Source: Streptococcus sp.
GTDB taxonomy: Bacteria > Bacillota > Bacilli > Lactobacillales > Streptococcaceae
Assembly (NCBI GenBank): GCA_030528055.1
Contig: JAUMZQ010000008.1
Span: 1-64,000 of the forward strand
DNA length: 64,000 nucleotides
Direction: 5' to 3'
Shown here: positions 1-9,961 of the stretch, piece by piece
How the letters are laid out: each line of letters starts with the position of its first letter
How positions within the stretch are numbered: the first letter of the stretch is position 1
Made by a program: the position numbers and the translations under genes
The notes under the pieces: generated by a model
Told to the model about the DNA's origin: nothing
Seen by the model: only the letters and a program-made list of their open reading frames with translations
Database searches by the model: none

Positions 1-71
1 TCGGTGGGAGCTCTCTCATGGGGTTTGAGGACTTCTAAAAAATTCTACCACTTACGCGTCGCATAAAATTC

Positions 72-100
72 TTGAAAAAGATTTCAAAAGGTGGTATAAT
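72..100 (+). promoter_or_regulatory. ptsH-ptsI promoter
   Basis: TTGAAA at 72-77 and a perfect TATAAT at 95-100 are separated by 17 bases, a near-consensus vegetative promoter. Transcription should start near 107, giving a leader of about 54 bases before ptsH. The 71 bases upstream hold nothing I can identify. Confidence 0.85.
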
Positions 101-107
101 ATCAACT

Positions 108-121
108 TGTAAGGGTTATCA
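108..121 (+). promoter_or_regulatory. cre-like box at the ptsHI transcription start
   Basis: TGTAAGGGTTATCA matches the catabolite-responsive element consensus TGWAARCGYTWNCW at 13 of 14 positions. The mismatch is in the central CG, which is GG here, and that centre is normally important for CcpA binding. The site lies right at the predicted start point, where binding would block transcription. Function is uncertain. Confidence 0.35.
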
Positions 122-160
122 CTAATAACTCAAAAAGAATATTAAAAGGAGAGTCTAACT

Positions 161-424
161 ATGGCTTCTAAAGATTTCCACATTGTGGCAGAAACAGGGA
201 TTCACGCACGTCCAGCAACTTTGTTAGTTCAAACAGCTAGCAAGTTCGCTTCAGATATTACGCTAGAATATAAAGGTAAATCAGTAAACCTTAAATCCAT
301 CATGGGTGTTATGAGTCTTGGTGTTGGTCAAGGTGCAGACGTAGTTATCTCAGCTGAAGGTGCAGATGCAGACGATGCAATTGCAGCTATCACAGAAACA
401 ATGGAAAAAGAAGGATTGGCTTAA
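161..424 (+). CDS. ptsH: Phosphocarrier protein HPr
   Basis: HPr of the sugar phosphotransferase system carries phosphate from enzyme I to the sugar-specific IIA proteins. In Gram-positive bacteria it is also the CcpA co-repressor once HPr kinase phosphorylates its serine. The 87-residue length is standard. The catalytic His15 sits in GIHARPAT and the regulatory Ser46 in LKSIMGV; both are intact. AAAGGAGA at 145-152 is a strong ribosome site eight bases before the ATG. ptsI follows after a single base, so the two are co-transcribed and probably translationally coupled. Confidence 0.97.
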   Translation: MASKDFHIVAETGIHARPATLLVQTASKFASDITLEYKGKSVNLKSIMGVMSLGVGQGADVVISAEGADADDAIAAITETMEKEGLA

Positions 425-425
425 T

Positions 426-2159
426 ATGACAGAAATGCTAAAAGGAATTGCAGCATCTGACGGTGTTGCCGTTGCTAAGGCATATCTATTAGTTCAACCG
501 GATTTGTCATTTGAGACGATTTCAGTCGAAGATACAAATGCAGAAGAAGCTCGTTTGGATGTAGCTCTTGCAGCTTCACAGAACGAGCTTTCTGTTATCC
601 GGAACAAAGCAGTAGATAGTCTTGGTGAAGAAGCAGCACAAGTATTTGATGCTCATTTAATGGTTTTGGCTGATCCTGAAATGATTGGTCAAATTAAAGA
701 AACAATTCGTGCGAAAAAGACCAATGCAGAAGCAGGACTTAAAGAAGTTACTGACATGTTTATCACTCTCTTTGAAAATATGGATGATAACCCGTATATG
801 CAAGAGCGTGCAGCAGATATTCGCGATGTAACCAAACGTGTTCTTGCTAACTTATTAGGTAAAAAATTACCAAATCCAGCTTCTATCAATGAAGAATCAA
901 TTGTAATTGCACACGATTTGACACCTTCTGATACAGCGCAACTAGACAAAAAATTTGTTAAGGCTTTCGTGACCAATATCGGAGGACGTACTAGTCACTC
1001 AGCTATTATGGCTCGTACTCTTGAAATTGCTGCTGTTCTTGGAACGAATAACATAACAGATTTGGTTAAAGATGGTCAATTAGTTGCTGTCAATGGAATA
1101 ACTGGTGAAGTTATTATCAGTCCATCAGAAGAACAAATTGCAGATTTCAAACTAGCTGGTGAAGCTTATGCTAAGCAAAAAGCTGAATGGGAATTGTTAA
1201 AAGATGCTCAAACAGTAACGGCTGATGGGAAACACTTTGAACTTGCAGCTAATATTGGTACACCAAAAGATGTTGAAGGTGTAAATGCTAATGGTGCTGA
1301 AGCAGTTGGTTTGTACCGAACAGAGTTTCTTTATATGGATTCTCAAGACTTCCCAACAGAAGATGAGCAATATGAAGCTTACAAGGCTGTTTTAGAAGGA
1401 ATGAATGGAAAACCTGTTGTAGTTCGTACTATGGACATTGGTGGAGACAAGGAACTTCCATACTTTGACTTACCAAAAGAAATGAATCCATTCCTTGGTT
1501 TCCGTGCGCTTCGTATTTCCATTTCAGAGACAGGAGATGGTATGTTCCGCACTCAACTTCGTGCTTTGTTACGTGCTTCTGTTCATGGACAATTACGCAT
1601 CATGTTCCCAATGGTAGCGTTGTTGACAGAATTCCGTAAGGCGAAAGCAGTTTACGAAGAAGAAAAAGCAAAACTAAAATCAGAAGGCATTCCAGTTGCT
1701 GATAACATTGAAGTTGGTATTATGATTGAAATTCCAGCAGCAGCGATGTTGGCTGATCAGTTCGCAAAAGAAGTGGACTTCTTCTCAATCGGAACTAATG
1801 ACTTGATTCAATACACAATGGCAGCTGACCGAATGAACGAACAAGTATCTTACCTCTATCAACCATACAATCCATCAATTCTTCGCTTGATTAACAATGT
1901 TATCAAAGCAGCTCATGCCGAAGGTAAATGGGCAGGAATGTGTGGAGAGATGGCTGGTGATCAAGTGGCAGTACCGCTTCTAGTTGGTATGGGACTGGAT
2001 GAGTTTTCAATGAGTGCAACTTCTGTATTACGTACACGTAGCCTAATGAAGAAATTAGATACGAAAAAAATGGAAGAATTAGCTCAACGTGCTTTGACAG
2101 AATGTGCGACACTTGAAGAAGTCATTGAACTTGAAAAAGAATATTTAAATTTTGATTAA
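426..2159 (+). CDS. ptsI: PTS enzyme I (phosphoenolpyruvate-protein phosphotransferase)
   Basis: Enzyme I transfers phosphate from phosphoenolpyruvate to its own histidine and then to HPr in the cytoplasm. I start it at ATG 426, two bases after the ptsH stop codon begins a new reading (one base gap), giving 577 residues, the usual length. A longer reading from 360 would lie inside ptsH and lacks support. The phosphohistidine domain carries [12 protein letters not shown] with active His191. The C-terminal PEP-binding barrel carries MCGEMAGD with the conserved Cys at about 506. A terminator follows directly, so ptsHI is a two-gene operon. Confidence 0.97.
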   Translation: MTEMLKGIAASDGVAVAKAYLLVQPDLSFETISVEDTNAEEARLDVALAASQNELSVIRNKAVDSLGEEAAQVFDAHLMVLADPEMIGQIKETIRAKKTNAEAGLKEVTDMFITLFENMDDNPYMQERAADIRDVTKRVLANLLGKKLPNPASINEESIVIAHDLTPSDTAQLDKKFVKAFVTNIGGRTSHSAIMARTLEIAAVLGTNNITDLVKDGQLVAVNGITGEVIISPSEEQIADFKLAGEAYAKQKAEWELLKDAQTVTADGKHFELAANIGTPKDVEGVNANGAEAVGLYRTEFLYMDSQDFPTEDEQYEAYKAVLEGMNGKPVVVRTMDIGGDKELPYFDLPKEMNPFLGFRALRISISETGDGMFRTQLRALLRASVHGQLRIMFPMVALLTEFRKAKAVYEEEKAKLKSEGIPVADNIEVGIMIEIPAAAMLADQFAKEVDFFSIGTNDLIQYTMAADRMNEQVSYLYQPYNPSILRLINNVIKAAHAEGKWAGMCGEMAGDQVAVPLLVGMGLDEFSMSATSVLRTRSLMKKLDTKKMEELAQRALTECATLEEVIELEKEYLNFD

Positions 2160-2160
2160 T

Positions 2161-2190
2161 AAAAAAAACTAGGACTTTCCTAGTTTTTTT
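2161..2190 (+). terminator. Terminator of ptsHI
   Basis: The arms AAACTAGGA (2166-2174) and TCCTAGTTT (2178-2186) form a perfect stem flanked by an A run and a T run. This is a Rho-independent terminator immediately after the ptsI stop. Confidence 0.9.
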
Positions 2191-2345
2191 GAGTATTTTT
2201 TTTTTATAATCAATATCAATTCTCTATTAATATGGAAGTAAATGTAGAATAAAATTTTTATAGAAATAAAAGTATGCGAATTTAGTGATAGACCCAATTT
2301 GATAGTCTTGTCTAGTCAAAAAAAAAATTAATTTAACATTTTAGG

Positions 2346-2373
2346 TTGTAATTTTCAGAAAATTTGGTAAAAT
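2346..2373 (+). promoter_or_regulatory. gapN promoter
   Basis: TTGTAA at 2346-2351 is followed after 16 bases by TAAAAT at 2368-2373, preceded by TGG as an extended -10. The rest of the 2191-2345 gap is very AT-rich and shows nothing else. Confidence 0.6.
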
Positions 2374-2402
2374 AATATTTACTAACTTTTTGGAGGCATA
2401 AT

Positions 2403-3827
2403 GTGACGAAATATCAAAACTTAGTTAATGGAGAGTGGAAGTCTTCTGATAAAGAAATTACTATTTCATCTCCTATCAATGATGAAATTTTAGGAACAGT
2501 TCCTGCAATGACACAAGAAGAAGTAGATGAAGCAATGGCAAAAGCTCGCCTTGCTCTTCCAGCTTGGCGTGCACTATCAGCAGTTGAGCGTGCAGCTTAT
2601 TTGCATAAAGTTGCAGATGTGTTGGAACGAGACCAAGAAAAAATTGGAGAAATTCTAGCAAAAGAAGTTGCAAAAGGTATTAAAGCTGCCATTGGGGAAG
2701 TAGTTCGTACTGCGGATCTGATCCGTTACGCAGCAGAAGAAGGAATTCGTATCCATGGCCAAGTTATGGAGGGTGGCGGATTCGAAGCAGCTAGTAAGAA
2801 AAAATTAGCTGTTGTCCGTCGTGAACCTGTTGGAATCGTATTAGCCATTGCGCCTTTCAATTATCCAGTAAATCTATCAGCGTCTAAGATTGCGCCTGCT
2901 CTGATTGGTGGAAATGTAGTTATGTTTAAACCACCAACTCAAGGTTCTATTTCAGGTTTGCTACTGGCTCAAGCATTTGCAGAAGCAGGACTTCCGGCTG
3001 GTGTGTTCAATACAATAACTGGTCGTGGTTCTGAAATCGGTGATTATATCATTGAGCATAAAGAAGTGAACTTTATCAACTTTACAGGTTCAACTCCAAT
3101 TGGAGAACGTATCGGTAAATTAGCAGGTATGCGACCAATTATGTTGGAACTTGGTGGAAAAGATGCAGCCGTTATTTTAGAGGATGCAGATCTAGAACAT
3201 GCAGCAAAACAAATTGTTGGAGGGGCATACAGTTACTCTGGACAACGCTGTACAGCAATTAAACGAGTTATTGTCATAGATAGTGTAGCAGATAAGCTAG
3301 CTAGTCTTATTCAAGCAGAGGTTGAAAAATTAACAGTAGGAGATCCGTTTGATAATGCGGATATCACACCGGTTATTGATAATGCTTCAGCAGATTTTAT
3401 TTGGGGCTTAATTGAAGATGCCCAAGAAAAAGGAGCAACAGCTCTTACACAAATAAAACGTGAAAAAAATCTTATTTGGCCGGCCTTGTTTGACAATGTG
3501 ACACTAGATATGAAATTAGCTTGGGAAGAACCGTTTGGTCCAGTTCTTCCGATTATTCGTGTTGCTTCAGTAGAAGAAGCAATCGAAATCTGTAATCAGT
3601 CTGAATTTGGTCTTCAGTCTTCAGTATTTACAAATGATTTTCCTAAAGCATTTGAAATTGCTGAGAAATTAGAAGTCGGTACTGTGCATATTAATAACAA
3701 GACACAACGTGGTCCAGATAACTTCCCATTCCTTGGTGTAAAAGGATCAGGAGCTGGGGTACAAGGTATCCGTTACAGTATCGAAGCCATGACACAAGTA
3801 AAATCTATCGTGTTTGATGTGAAATAA
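2403..3827 (+). CDS. gapN: NADP-dependent non-phosphorylating glyceraldehyde-3-phosphate dehydrogenase
   Basis: GapN oxidises glyceraldehyde-3-phosphate straight to 3-phosphoglycerate with NADP, bypassing two glycolytic steps. In streptococci, which lack an oxidative pentose phosphate pathway or use it little, it is a main NADPH source. It is an aldehyde dehydrogenase family protein of 474 residues, the family length. The catalytic Cys283 is in SGQRCTAIKR and the general base Glu249 in MLELGGKDAA. The start is GTG 2403, six bases after GGAGG at 2392-2396; an overlapping ATG at 2401 stops at once. It stands alone, with its own promoter and terminator. Confidence 0.95.
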   Translation: MTKYQNLVNGEWKSSDKEITISSPINDEILGTVPAMTQEEVDEAMAKARLALPAWRALSAVERAAYLHKVADVLERDQEKIGEILAKEVAKGIKAAIGEVVRTADLIRYAAEEGIRIHGQVMEGGGFEAASKKKLAVVRREPVGIVLAIAPFNYPVNLSASKIAPALIGGNVVMFKPPTQGSISGLLLAQAFAEAGLPAGVFNTITGRGSEIGDYIIEHKEVNFINFTGSTPIGERIGKLAGMRPIMLELGGKDAAVILEDADLEHAAKQIVGGAYSYSGQRCTAIKRVIVIDSVADKLASLIQAEVEKLTVGDPFDNADITPVIDNASADFIWGLIEDAQEKGATALTQIKREKNLIWPALFDNVTLDMKLAWEEPFGPVLPIIRVASVEEAIEICNQSEFGLQSSVFTNDFPKAFEIAEKLEVGTVHINNKTQRGPDNFPFLGVKGSGAGVQGIRYSIEAMTQVKSIVFDVK

Positions 3828-3832
3828 ATCAA

Positions 3833-3859
3833 GAAAGGCAGCTTTGTGCGGCCTTTTTT
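3833..3859 (+). terminator. Terminator of gapN
   Basis: AAAGGC and GCCTTT form a short stem around GC-rich loop sequence, followed by a T run ending at 3859. It lies just after the gapN stop. Confidence 0.75.
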
Positions 3860-4119
3860 CTATAACATCATTAGTAGGATTCTACTAATAGTTTTAGCAT
3901 TTAGAAAGAATTAGAAAAAGGAGAATGGATTATAGTATAAAAATAAAGTGACAGACAAAAGGATAAATAAATTCTTTGGAATAGTGATGTATTTTATTGG
4001 TGAATATTAAGAATAGTAGATGATGATTTTGAGCTAGATTTACATAAATTATTTCTATAAAGATACATTAACTCTGAGTATGTTTTTTGTAATTTTCCAC
4101 CGTATTTTTGAAAATTTAC
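3860..4119. other. AT-rich intergenic stretch without a recognised feature
   Basis: About 260 bases between the gapN terminator and the glgB promoter. I see no credible coding frame, hairpin or tandem repeat. An AAAGGAGA followed by an eight-codon frame near 3918 is too short to call. Confidence 0.4.
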
Positions 4120-4148
4120 TTGAAAAAAAGATAAAAAAAAGGTAGAAT
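4120..4148 (+). promoter_or_regulatory. Glycogen operon promoter
   Basis: TTGAAA (4120-4125) and TAGAAT (4143-4148) are 17 bases apart. The predicted start near 4155 falls at the edge of the cre site described next. Confidence 0.75.
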
Positions 4149-4155
4149 AATAAAT

Positions 4156-4169
4156 AGAAAACGCTTACA
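4156..4169 (+). promoter_or_regulatory. CcpA binding site (cre) of the glycogen operon
   Basis: AGAAAACGCTTACA matches TGWAARCGYTWNCW at 13 of 14 positions, including the central CG. It begins eight bases after the -10 and covers the predicted start, the typical place for CcpA repression. This predicts glg expression falls when glucose is abundant. Confidence 0.75.
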
Positions 4170-4188
4170 ATTATAGAGAGGTAGATGC

Positions 4189-6117
4189 ATGGATAAAAAC
4201 GAAGCACTGAGAACCTTTACGACAGGCGAAAATTTTCACTTACAACATTATTTAGGGGCACATCAGGAGGAAGTCGACGGAGAGGTTGGTTTTACCTTTC
4301 GTGTCTGGGCTCCAAATGCTCAAAATGTACAGTTGATTGGGGATTTCACAAATTGGTATGAAAATCAGATACCAATGATTCGCAATGAAGCTGGTGTTTG
4401 GGAAGTTTTTACCAAGCTACCTAAAGAAGGCGATATTTATAAATACAACGTCAAACGTAGTAATGGTCAGGAAATTTTAAAGATTGATCCTTTTGCTGTT
4501 TATTTGGAGAAGCGCCCGGGAACTGGTGCAGTTATTCAAACTATTCCTGAGAAAAAATGGAAAGACGGTCTATGGTTAGCAAGACGGAAGCGCTGGGGTT
4601 TCTTCTCTCGTCCTGTCTCAATCTATGAGGTTCATGCAGGATCTTGGAAAAGAAATGACGATGGAACTCCTTATAGCATTGCTCAATTAAAAGAGGAGTT
4701 GATTCCTTATCTGGTTGAGATGAACTATACCCACGTTGAGTTTATGCCTTTGATGGCCCATCCTTTGGGGCTTAGTTGGGGCTATCAACTAATGGGTTAT
4801 TTTGCAATTGAACATACTTATGGAAAACCAGAAGAATTTCAAGAGTTTGTTGAAGAATGTCATTTGAATAATATCGGTGTTATCGTGGATTGGGTACCTG
4901 GTCATTTTACGATTAATGATGATGCACTGGCTTATTATGATGGAACTCCAACTTTTGAATACCAAGACCATGATCGGGCCCACAATTATGGTTGGGGAGC
5001 ACTTAATTTTGATTTAGGAAAAAATCAAGTTCAATCTTTTTTGATTTCTAGTATTAAATTTTGGTTAGATTTTTATCATTTAGATGGTATTCGTGTTGAT
5101 GCAGTTAGCAATATGCTTTATCTAGATTATGATAGTGGTCCTTGGCAACCCAATAAAGATGGGGGCAATCGTAATTATGAAGGATATTATTTCCTTCAAC
5201 GCCTCAATACTGTTATTAAATTGTCCCATCCGGATGTCATGATGATTGCTGAGGAAAGTTCTAGTGATACGAAGATTACCGGAATGAAAGAAATGGGTGG
5301 TCTTGGCTTTGACTACAAGTGGAATATGGGATGGATGAATGATATTCTACGTTTTTATGAAGAAGATCCGATTTATCGTCAATACGATTTTAATTTAGTT
5401 ACGTTTAGTTTTATGTATGCTTTTTCTGAAAACTTTCTGCTTCCTTTTTCACATGATGAAGTGGTTCATGGAAAGAAGAGTTTAATGCATAAAATGTGGG
5501 GAGATCGCTACAATCAGTTTGCAGGATTAAGAAACCTTCTCACTTATCAAATATGTCATCCAGGGAAAAAGTTGCTATTCATGGGAAGTGAATTTGGTCA
5601 ATTCCTTGAATGGAAATCTGAGGAACAATTAGAATGGGGGAATCTGGAAGATAAACTGAACAAACAAATGCAATACTTCACCTCGCAACTCAATCAATTT
5701 TATAAAGAGAATAGACCGCTTTGGGAAATTGATTTGAGTTATGATGGTTTAGAAATTATTGATGCAGATAATAGGAGTCAAAGTGTTCTATCATTTATTC
5801 GTAAAACTGCTAAGGGTGAGATGCTCATTTGTGTCTTCAATATGGCTCCAGTAGAGAGAAAGAATTTTACTATTGGTGTCCCACAAGCAGCTATTTACGA
5901 GGAAGTATGGAATACAGAGCTAGAAGAATGGGGAGGTGTTTGGAAAGAACATAACAAGACAGTACCATCGCAAAATGGACTTTGGAAAGATTATTCGCAA
6001 ACTTTAACCTTTACGTTACCAGCATTAGGTGCTAGTATCTGGAAGGTAAAACGTCGAATAAACTCAAGTAAAAATGTTAAAAATTTCCCAAAAGGAGTAG
6101 TGAAAGATGAAGAATGA
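4189..6117 (+). CDS. glgB: 1,4-alpha-glucan branching enzyme
   Basis: GlgB makes the alpha-1,6 branch points of glycogen by moving short glucan chains. It is a GH13 protein of 642 residues. A CBM48-like module occupies roughly residues 25-130 ([14 protein letters not shown]), followed by the catalytic barrel. The catalytic triad is visible: Asp304 in GIRVDAV, Glu355 in IAEESS and Asp423 in [16 protein letters not shown] seven bases before the ATG supports the start. It overlaps glgC by 11 bases and heads the glgBCDA operon. Confidence 0.95.
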   Translation: MDKNEALRTFTTGENFHLQHYLGAHQEEVDGEVGFTFRVWAPNAQNVQLIGDFTNWYENQIPMIRNEAGVWEVFTKLPKEGDIYKYNVKRSNGQEILKIDPFAVYLEKRPGTGAVIQTIPEKKWKDGLWLARRKRWGFFSRPVSIYEVHAGSWKRNDDGTPYSIAQLKEELIPYLVEMNYTHVEFMPLMAHPLGLSWGYQLMGYFAIEHTYGKPEEFQEFVEECHLNNIGVIVDWVPGHFTINDDALAYYDGTPTFEYQDHDRAHNYGWGALNFDLGKNQVQSFLISSIKFWLDFYHLDGIRVDAVSNMLYLDYDSGPWQPNKDGGNRNYEGYYFLQRLNTVIKLSHPDVMMIAEESSSDTKITGMKEMGGLGFDYKWNMGWMNDILRFYEEDPIYRQYDFNLVTFSFMYAFSENFLLPFSHDEVVHGKKSLMHKMWGDRYNQFAGLRNLLTYQICHPGKKLLFMGSEFGQFLEWKSEEQLEWGNLEDKLNKQMQYFTSQLNQFYKENRPLWEIDLSYDGLEIIDADNRSQSVLSFIRKTAKGEMLICVFNMAPVERKNFTIGVPQAAIYEEVWNTELEEWGGVWKEHNKTVPSQNGLWKDYSQTLTFTLPALGASIWKVKRRINSSKNVKNFPKGVVKDEE

Positions 6118-7249
6118 AATGCTAGCTTTGATTCTTGCCGGAGGGCAAGGAACGCGTCTTGGAAAACTCACACAAAGTATTGCTAAACCAGCGGTACAAT
6201 TTGGTGGTCGTTATCGAATTATTGACTTTGCATTATCTAATTGTGCTAACTCAGGTATTCACAATGTCGGTGTTATTACACAGTACCAACCCTTAGCACT
6301 GAATAGTCACATCGGAAATGGCTCAAGTTGGGGACTGGATGGTATTAATTCAGGAGTGTCTATTCTTCAACCATATTCAGCCAGTGAAGGAAATCGTTGG
6401 TTTGAAGGAACTAGTCATGCGATTTATCAAAACATTGACTACATTGATAGTATCAATCCTGAATATGTTTTAATTTTGTCGGGTGACCATATCTATAAAA
6501 TGGATTATGATGACATGCTTCAATCACACAAAGACAACAATGCTAGCTTAACAGTTGCTGTTTTAGATGTTCCTTTGAAAGAAGCTAGTCGCTTCGGAAT
6601 TATGAACACTGATACAAATAATCGGATTGTGGAATTTGAAGAAAAACCAGCTGAACCAAAATCAACTAAGGCTTCTATGGGAATCTATATCTTTGATTGG
6701 CAACGACTTCGTAATATGCTTGTTGCAGCGGATAAGAGCAATGTAGATATGTCAGACTTTGGTAAAAATGTTATTCCTAATTATCTTGAGTCAGGTGAGA
6801 GTGTCTATGCCTATGAATTTGAAGGTTATTGGAAGGACGTAGGTACAGTTGATTCTCTTTGGGAAGCGAATATGGAATATATTCTTCCAGATAATGCACT
6901 GGATAGCCGAAATAGACATTGGAAAATTTATTCACGTAATTTAATTTCTCCACCAAACTTTATCGGAGAAAATGCTCACGTAGAAGATTCTTTGGTTGTA
7001 GATGGTTGTTTCGTAGATGGAAGTGTGAAACATTCTATTTTGTCAACGGGTGCACAGGTTAGAAAAGGTGCAGAAATTGAAGATTCTGTTATTATGAGTG
7101 GTGCAATCATTGGTCACGGTGCTAAGATAAAGCGTGCTATCATAGGTGAAGGTGCAGTTATATCAGAAGGCGTAGAAATTGACGGAACAGATGAAGTTCA
7201 AGTTATTGGATACAATGAAAAAGTGGGGGTACCAACAGATGAAGATTGA
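6107..7249 (+). CDS. glgC: Glucose-1-phosphate adenylyltransferase, catalytic subunit
   Basis: GlgC makes ADP-glucose from ATP and glucose-1-phosphate, the committed step of bacterial glycogen synthesis. The 380-residue protein has the nucleotidyltransferase signature GGQGTRL at about 12-18, GDHIYKMDY, and FEEKP with the substrate-binding lysine. A left-handed beta-helix of hexapeptide repeats fills the C-terminus. AAAGGAG at 6090-6096 serves the ATG. Both ends overlap neighbours (glgB 11 bases, glgD 11 bases). In Firmicutes it works as a heterotetramer with GlgD. Confidence 0.95.
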   Translation: MKNEMLALILAGGQGTRLGKLTQSIAKPAVQFGGRYRIIDFALSNCANSGIHNVGVITQYQPLALNSHIGNGSSWGLDGINSGVSILQPYSASEGNRWFEGTSHAIYQNIDYIDSINPEYVLILSGDHIYKMDYDDMLQSHKDNNASLTVAVLDVPLKEASRFGIMNTDTNNRIVEFEEKPAEPKSTKASMGIYIFDWQRLRNMLVAADKSNVDMSDFGKNVIPNYLESGESVYAYEFEGYWKDVGTVDSLWEANMEYILPDNALDSRNRHWKIYSRNLISPPNFIGENAHVEDSLVVDGCFVDGSVKHSILSTGAQVRKGAEIEDSVIMSGAIIGHGAKIKRAIIGEGAVISEGVEIDGTDEVQVIGYNEKVGVPTDED

Positions 7250-8381
7250 TAAATATTCAGCAATTTTAGGAAATACAGTCGGTTTCCATGACATGTCGAC
7301 GTTAACAACTCATCGTCCTGTTGCCAGTTTGCCATTTGGTGGGAAATACCGATTGATTGATTTTCCTCTATCTAGCTTAGCGAATGCAGGAATTCGGAGT
7401 ATCTTTGGTATCTTCCAACAAGAAAACATCAGTTCAGTGTTTGACCATATCCGTTCAGGTCGAGAATGGGGACTTTCTACCCTACTCAGTCACTACTATC
7501 TAGGAATCTATAATACTCATGTAGAAAGTAGTACAGTTGGAAAAGAATATTATGAACAACTCTTAACGTATTTGAAGCGTTCAGGTTCCAATCAAACAGT
7601 TGCACTAAACTGTGATGTATTAATTAATATTGATTTGAATCAAGTTTTCCATCTTCACAATACAACAGCACAGCCGATTACTGTGGTTTATAAAAAATTA
7701 CATAAGGAAAATATTTCAGAAGTTAATTCTATTTTAGATATTGATGAGACAGACCATGTGAAAGCTCATGAATTGTTTGTAGCTAGTAATGATGAAGACC
7801 AGCTATACAATATGTCTACAGATATTTTTGTGGCAGATACTCCGTGGCTAATTGAAAAATTAGAAGAAGAAGCTAAAAAAGAACATCCTCAAAAATTACG
7901 TTATGTCCTTCGTGATTTAGCAGCAGAAGAAAATGCTTTTGCTTACGAATATACAGGCTATCTAGCTAATATTCACTCTGTGGAATCCTATTACAAAGCA
8001 AATAGGGATATGTTGGAATCCCAAAAATTCTACTCTCTTTTCACACCTAACCAAAAGGTCTATACTAAAGTGAAAAATGAAGAGCCGACTTATTATTCAT
8101 CTGTTTCCAAAGTTACCAACTCACAATTTGCATCTGGTAGTATTGTAGAAGGTGAAGTTATCAATTCAGTTATCTCTCGTAATACACGTCTTCATGAAGG
8201 AAGTAGCGTTAAAGATAGTATTCTCTTTCCGCGTGTTCATGTAGAAAAAAATGCTACTGTTGAGTATGCTATTGTAGATAAGGGAGTTGAAATTGCTGAA
8301 GGCGTAACCGTTCGCGGAACAGCAGAACATCCAGTTGTTATCCAAAAAGATGAAAAAATTACAGAGGATATTATTTCATGA
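7239..8381 (+). CDS. glgD: Glucose-1-phosphate adenylyltransferase, regulatory-type subunit
   Basis: GlgD is a GlgC paralogue that raises the activity of the GlgC/GlgD complex. It keeps the fold ([15 protein letters not shown], hexapeptide repeats from about residue 290) but the N-terminal GGQGTR loop is replaced by unrelated sequence, as expected for a subunit with little or no catalysis of its own. I start it at ATG 7239, inside glgC, giving 380 residues; the longer frame from 7179 would add a tail with no ribosome site. GTGGGGG is the only nearby Shine-Dalgarno-like sequence, so coupling to glgC is likely. Confidence 0.92.
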   Translation: MKIDKYSAILGNTVGFHDMSTLTTHRPVASLPFGGKYRLIDFPLSSLANAGIRSIFGIFQQENISSVFDHIRSGREWGLSTLLSHYYLGIYNTHVESSTVGKEYYEQLLTYLKRSGSNQTVALNCDVLINIDLNQVFHLHNTTAQPITVVYKKLHKENISEVNSILDIDETDHVKAHELFVASNDEDQLYNMSTDIFVADTPWLIEKLEEEAKKEHPQKLRYVLRDLAAEENAFAYEYTGYLANIHSVESYYKANRDMLESQKFYSLFTPNQKVYTKVKNEEPTYYSSVSKVTNSQFASGSIVEGEVINSVISRNTRLHEGSSVKDSILFPRVHVEKNATVEYAIVDKGVEIAEGVTVRGTAEHPVVIQKDEKITEDIIS

Positions 8382-9808
8382 AAATTTTATTTGTAGCAGC
8401 AGAAGGAGCTCCTTTCTCTAAAACAGGTGGTTTAGGTGATGTGATTGGAGCACTTCCCAAGTCACTCGTTAAAAGTGGAGAACAAGTTAGCGTTGTTTTG
8501 CCTTATTATGATTTAACAGATGCTAAATTTGGAAATGAGATTGAAGATCTCTTTGCTTTTGAAATCAATGTTGGCTGGAGACGTCAATATGTAGGTGTGA
8601 AACATATCCTCTTAGATGGTGTAGACTTCTACTTTATTGACAATCAATATTATTTCTTTAGAGGGCATGTCTACGGAGATTTTGATGATGGAGAACGGTT
8701 TGCTTATTTTCAATTAGCAGCAGTTGAGTTGATGGAAAAAATTGACTTTATTCCAGATGTTCTTCATGTTCATGATTACCATACAGCCATGATTCCTTTT
8801 CTAGTAAAAGAAAAATACCATTGGATTCAAGCTCACAACCATATTAAAACTGTATTGACTATTCACAATTTGGAATTTCAGGGTCAGTTTCCTGATAGCA
8901 TGTTGTGGGAATTGTTTGGTGTCGGTTATGAACGATACGCAGATGGAACGCTACGTTGGAATGATTGTCTAAATTGGATGAAAGCAGGAATTTTATATGC
9001 TGATCGAGTGACTACAGTATCACCGAGTTATGCACACGAAATTATGACAGCGGAGTTTGGTTGCCATTTGGATCAGGTCTTACGCATGGAGTCTGGTAAG
9101 CTCGTAGGAATTGTAAATGGAATTGATACAGATATTTACAATCCTAAAACGGATAAATTATTAGCATATCACTTTGATAAAACGGATTTATCTGGTAAAA
9201 TAGAAAGCAAGCGAGCTCTTCAAGAAAAAGTTGGTTTGCCAATTCGTGATGATGTGCCAGTTGTAGGTATCGTTTCGCGTTTGACTCGTCAAAAAGGATT
9301 TGATTTAGTCGTAGAAGAATTGCATAATTTTTTACAAGAAGATGTGCAAATCATTCTTTTGGGAACTGGAGATCCATCTTTTGAGCAAGCATTTACTTGG
9401 TTTGCCCAAGCCTATCCAGAAAAGTTATCTGCAAACATCTTATTTGATATAACATTGGCTCAGGAAATCTATGCAGCAAGTGACATCTTCTTAATGCCTA
9501 GTCGTTTTGAACCTTGTGGCTTATCACAAATGATGTCCATGCGATATGGAACCTTGCCTCTTGTTCACGAAGTAGGAGGTTTGCGAGATACTGTCGAGCC
9601 TTACAATGCTTATACAGAGCAAGGAACAGGCTTTAGTTTTAATAATTTTTCTGGCTATTGGTTGACTTGGACTTTCAAAGAAGCCCTTAAGGTGTATTTT
9701 AATGAAAAAGAAACATGGCATGCTCTTCAAATGCACGCAATGGAAAAAGATTTTTCATGGGATACTGCTAGCCAAGCTTATAGTGATTTATACCAATCAC
9801 TTGTTTAA
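8378..9808 (+). CDS. glgA: Glycogen synthase (ADP-glucose)
   Basis: GlgA adds glucose from ADP-glucose to the growing alpha-1,4 glucan. It is a GT5 family protein of 476 residues. The N-terminal KTGGLGDV loop (Lys15) binds the ADP-glucose phosphate, and RFEPCGL near the C-terminus holds the conserved Glu378. The ATG overlaps the glgD stop by four bases, a coupled arrangement. It ends the first glg transcript unit; a long hairpin separates it from glgP. Confidence 0.95.
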   Translation: MKILFVAAEGAPFSKTGGLGDVIGALPKSLVKSGEQVSVVLPYYDLTDAKFGNEIEDLFAFEINVGWRRQYVGVKHILLDGVDFYFIDNQYYFFRGHVYGDFDDGERFAYFQLAAVELMEKIDFIPDVLHVHDYHTAMIPFLVKEKYHWIQAHNHIKTVLTIHNLEFQGQFPDSMLWELFGVGYERYADGTLRWNDCLNWMKAGILYADRVTTVSPSYAHEIMTAEFGCHLDQVLRMESGKLVGIVNGIDTDIYNPKTDKLLAYHFDKTDLSGKIESKRALQEKVGLPIRDDVPVVGIVSRLTRQKGFDLVVEELHNFLQEDVQIILLGTGDPSFEQAFTWFAQAYPEKLSANILFDITLAQEIYAASDIFLMPSRFEPCGLSQMMSMRYGTLPLVHEVGGLRDTVEPYNAYTEQGTGFSFNNFSGYWLTWTFKEALKVYFNEKETWHALQMHAMEKDFSWDTASQAYSDLYQSLV

Positions 9809-9838
9809 CATTGTAATGATTTCTAAAGATTTATAAGA

Positions 9839-9873
9839 AAATCCTCTCTTGTTCTGGAAGCAAGGGAGGATTT
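9839..9873 (+). terminator. Long hairpin between glgA and glgP
   Basis: A 13-base-pair stem with one G-U pair (arms 9839-9851 and 9861-9873, 9-base loop). Only three T residues follow, so it may be a weak terminator, a processing site or an mRNA-stabilising hairpin rather than a full stop. Confidence 0.6.
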
Positions 9874-9900
9874 GTACGAATATGTGCATATTCTTATATT
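9872..9900 (+). promoter_or_regulatory. Possible separate glgP promoter
   Basis: TTGTAC (9872-9877) and TATATT (9895-9900) are 17 bases apart. The -35 overlaps the last bases of the preceding hairpin. It would let glgP be expressed apart from the synthesis genes. Confidence 0.55.
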
Positions 9901-9961
9901 GTTATAGCTTTTTGGATAAAATCATTATTGCTTATTAAAGAAAAGAGGAATAAACAAAAAA

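Noticed and set aside
1..71. Possible start of a divergent gene on the minus strand (CAT at 18-20)
   Set aside because: Only six codons lie in the window, no ribosome site is visible and no protein family can be recognised.
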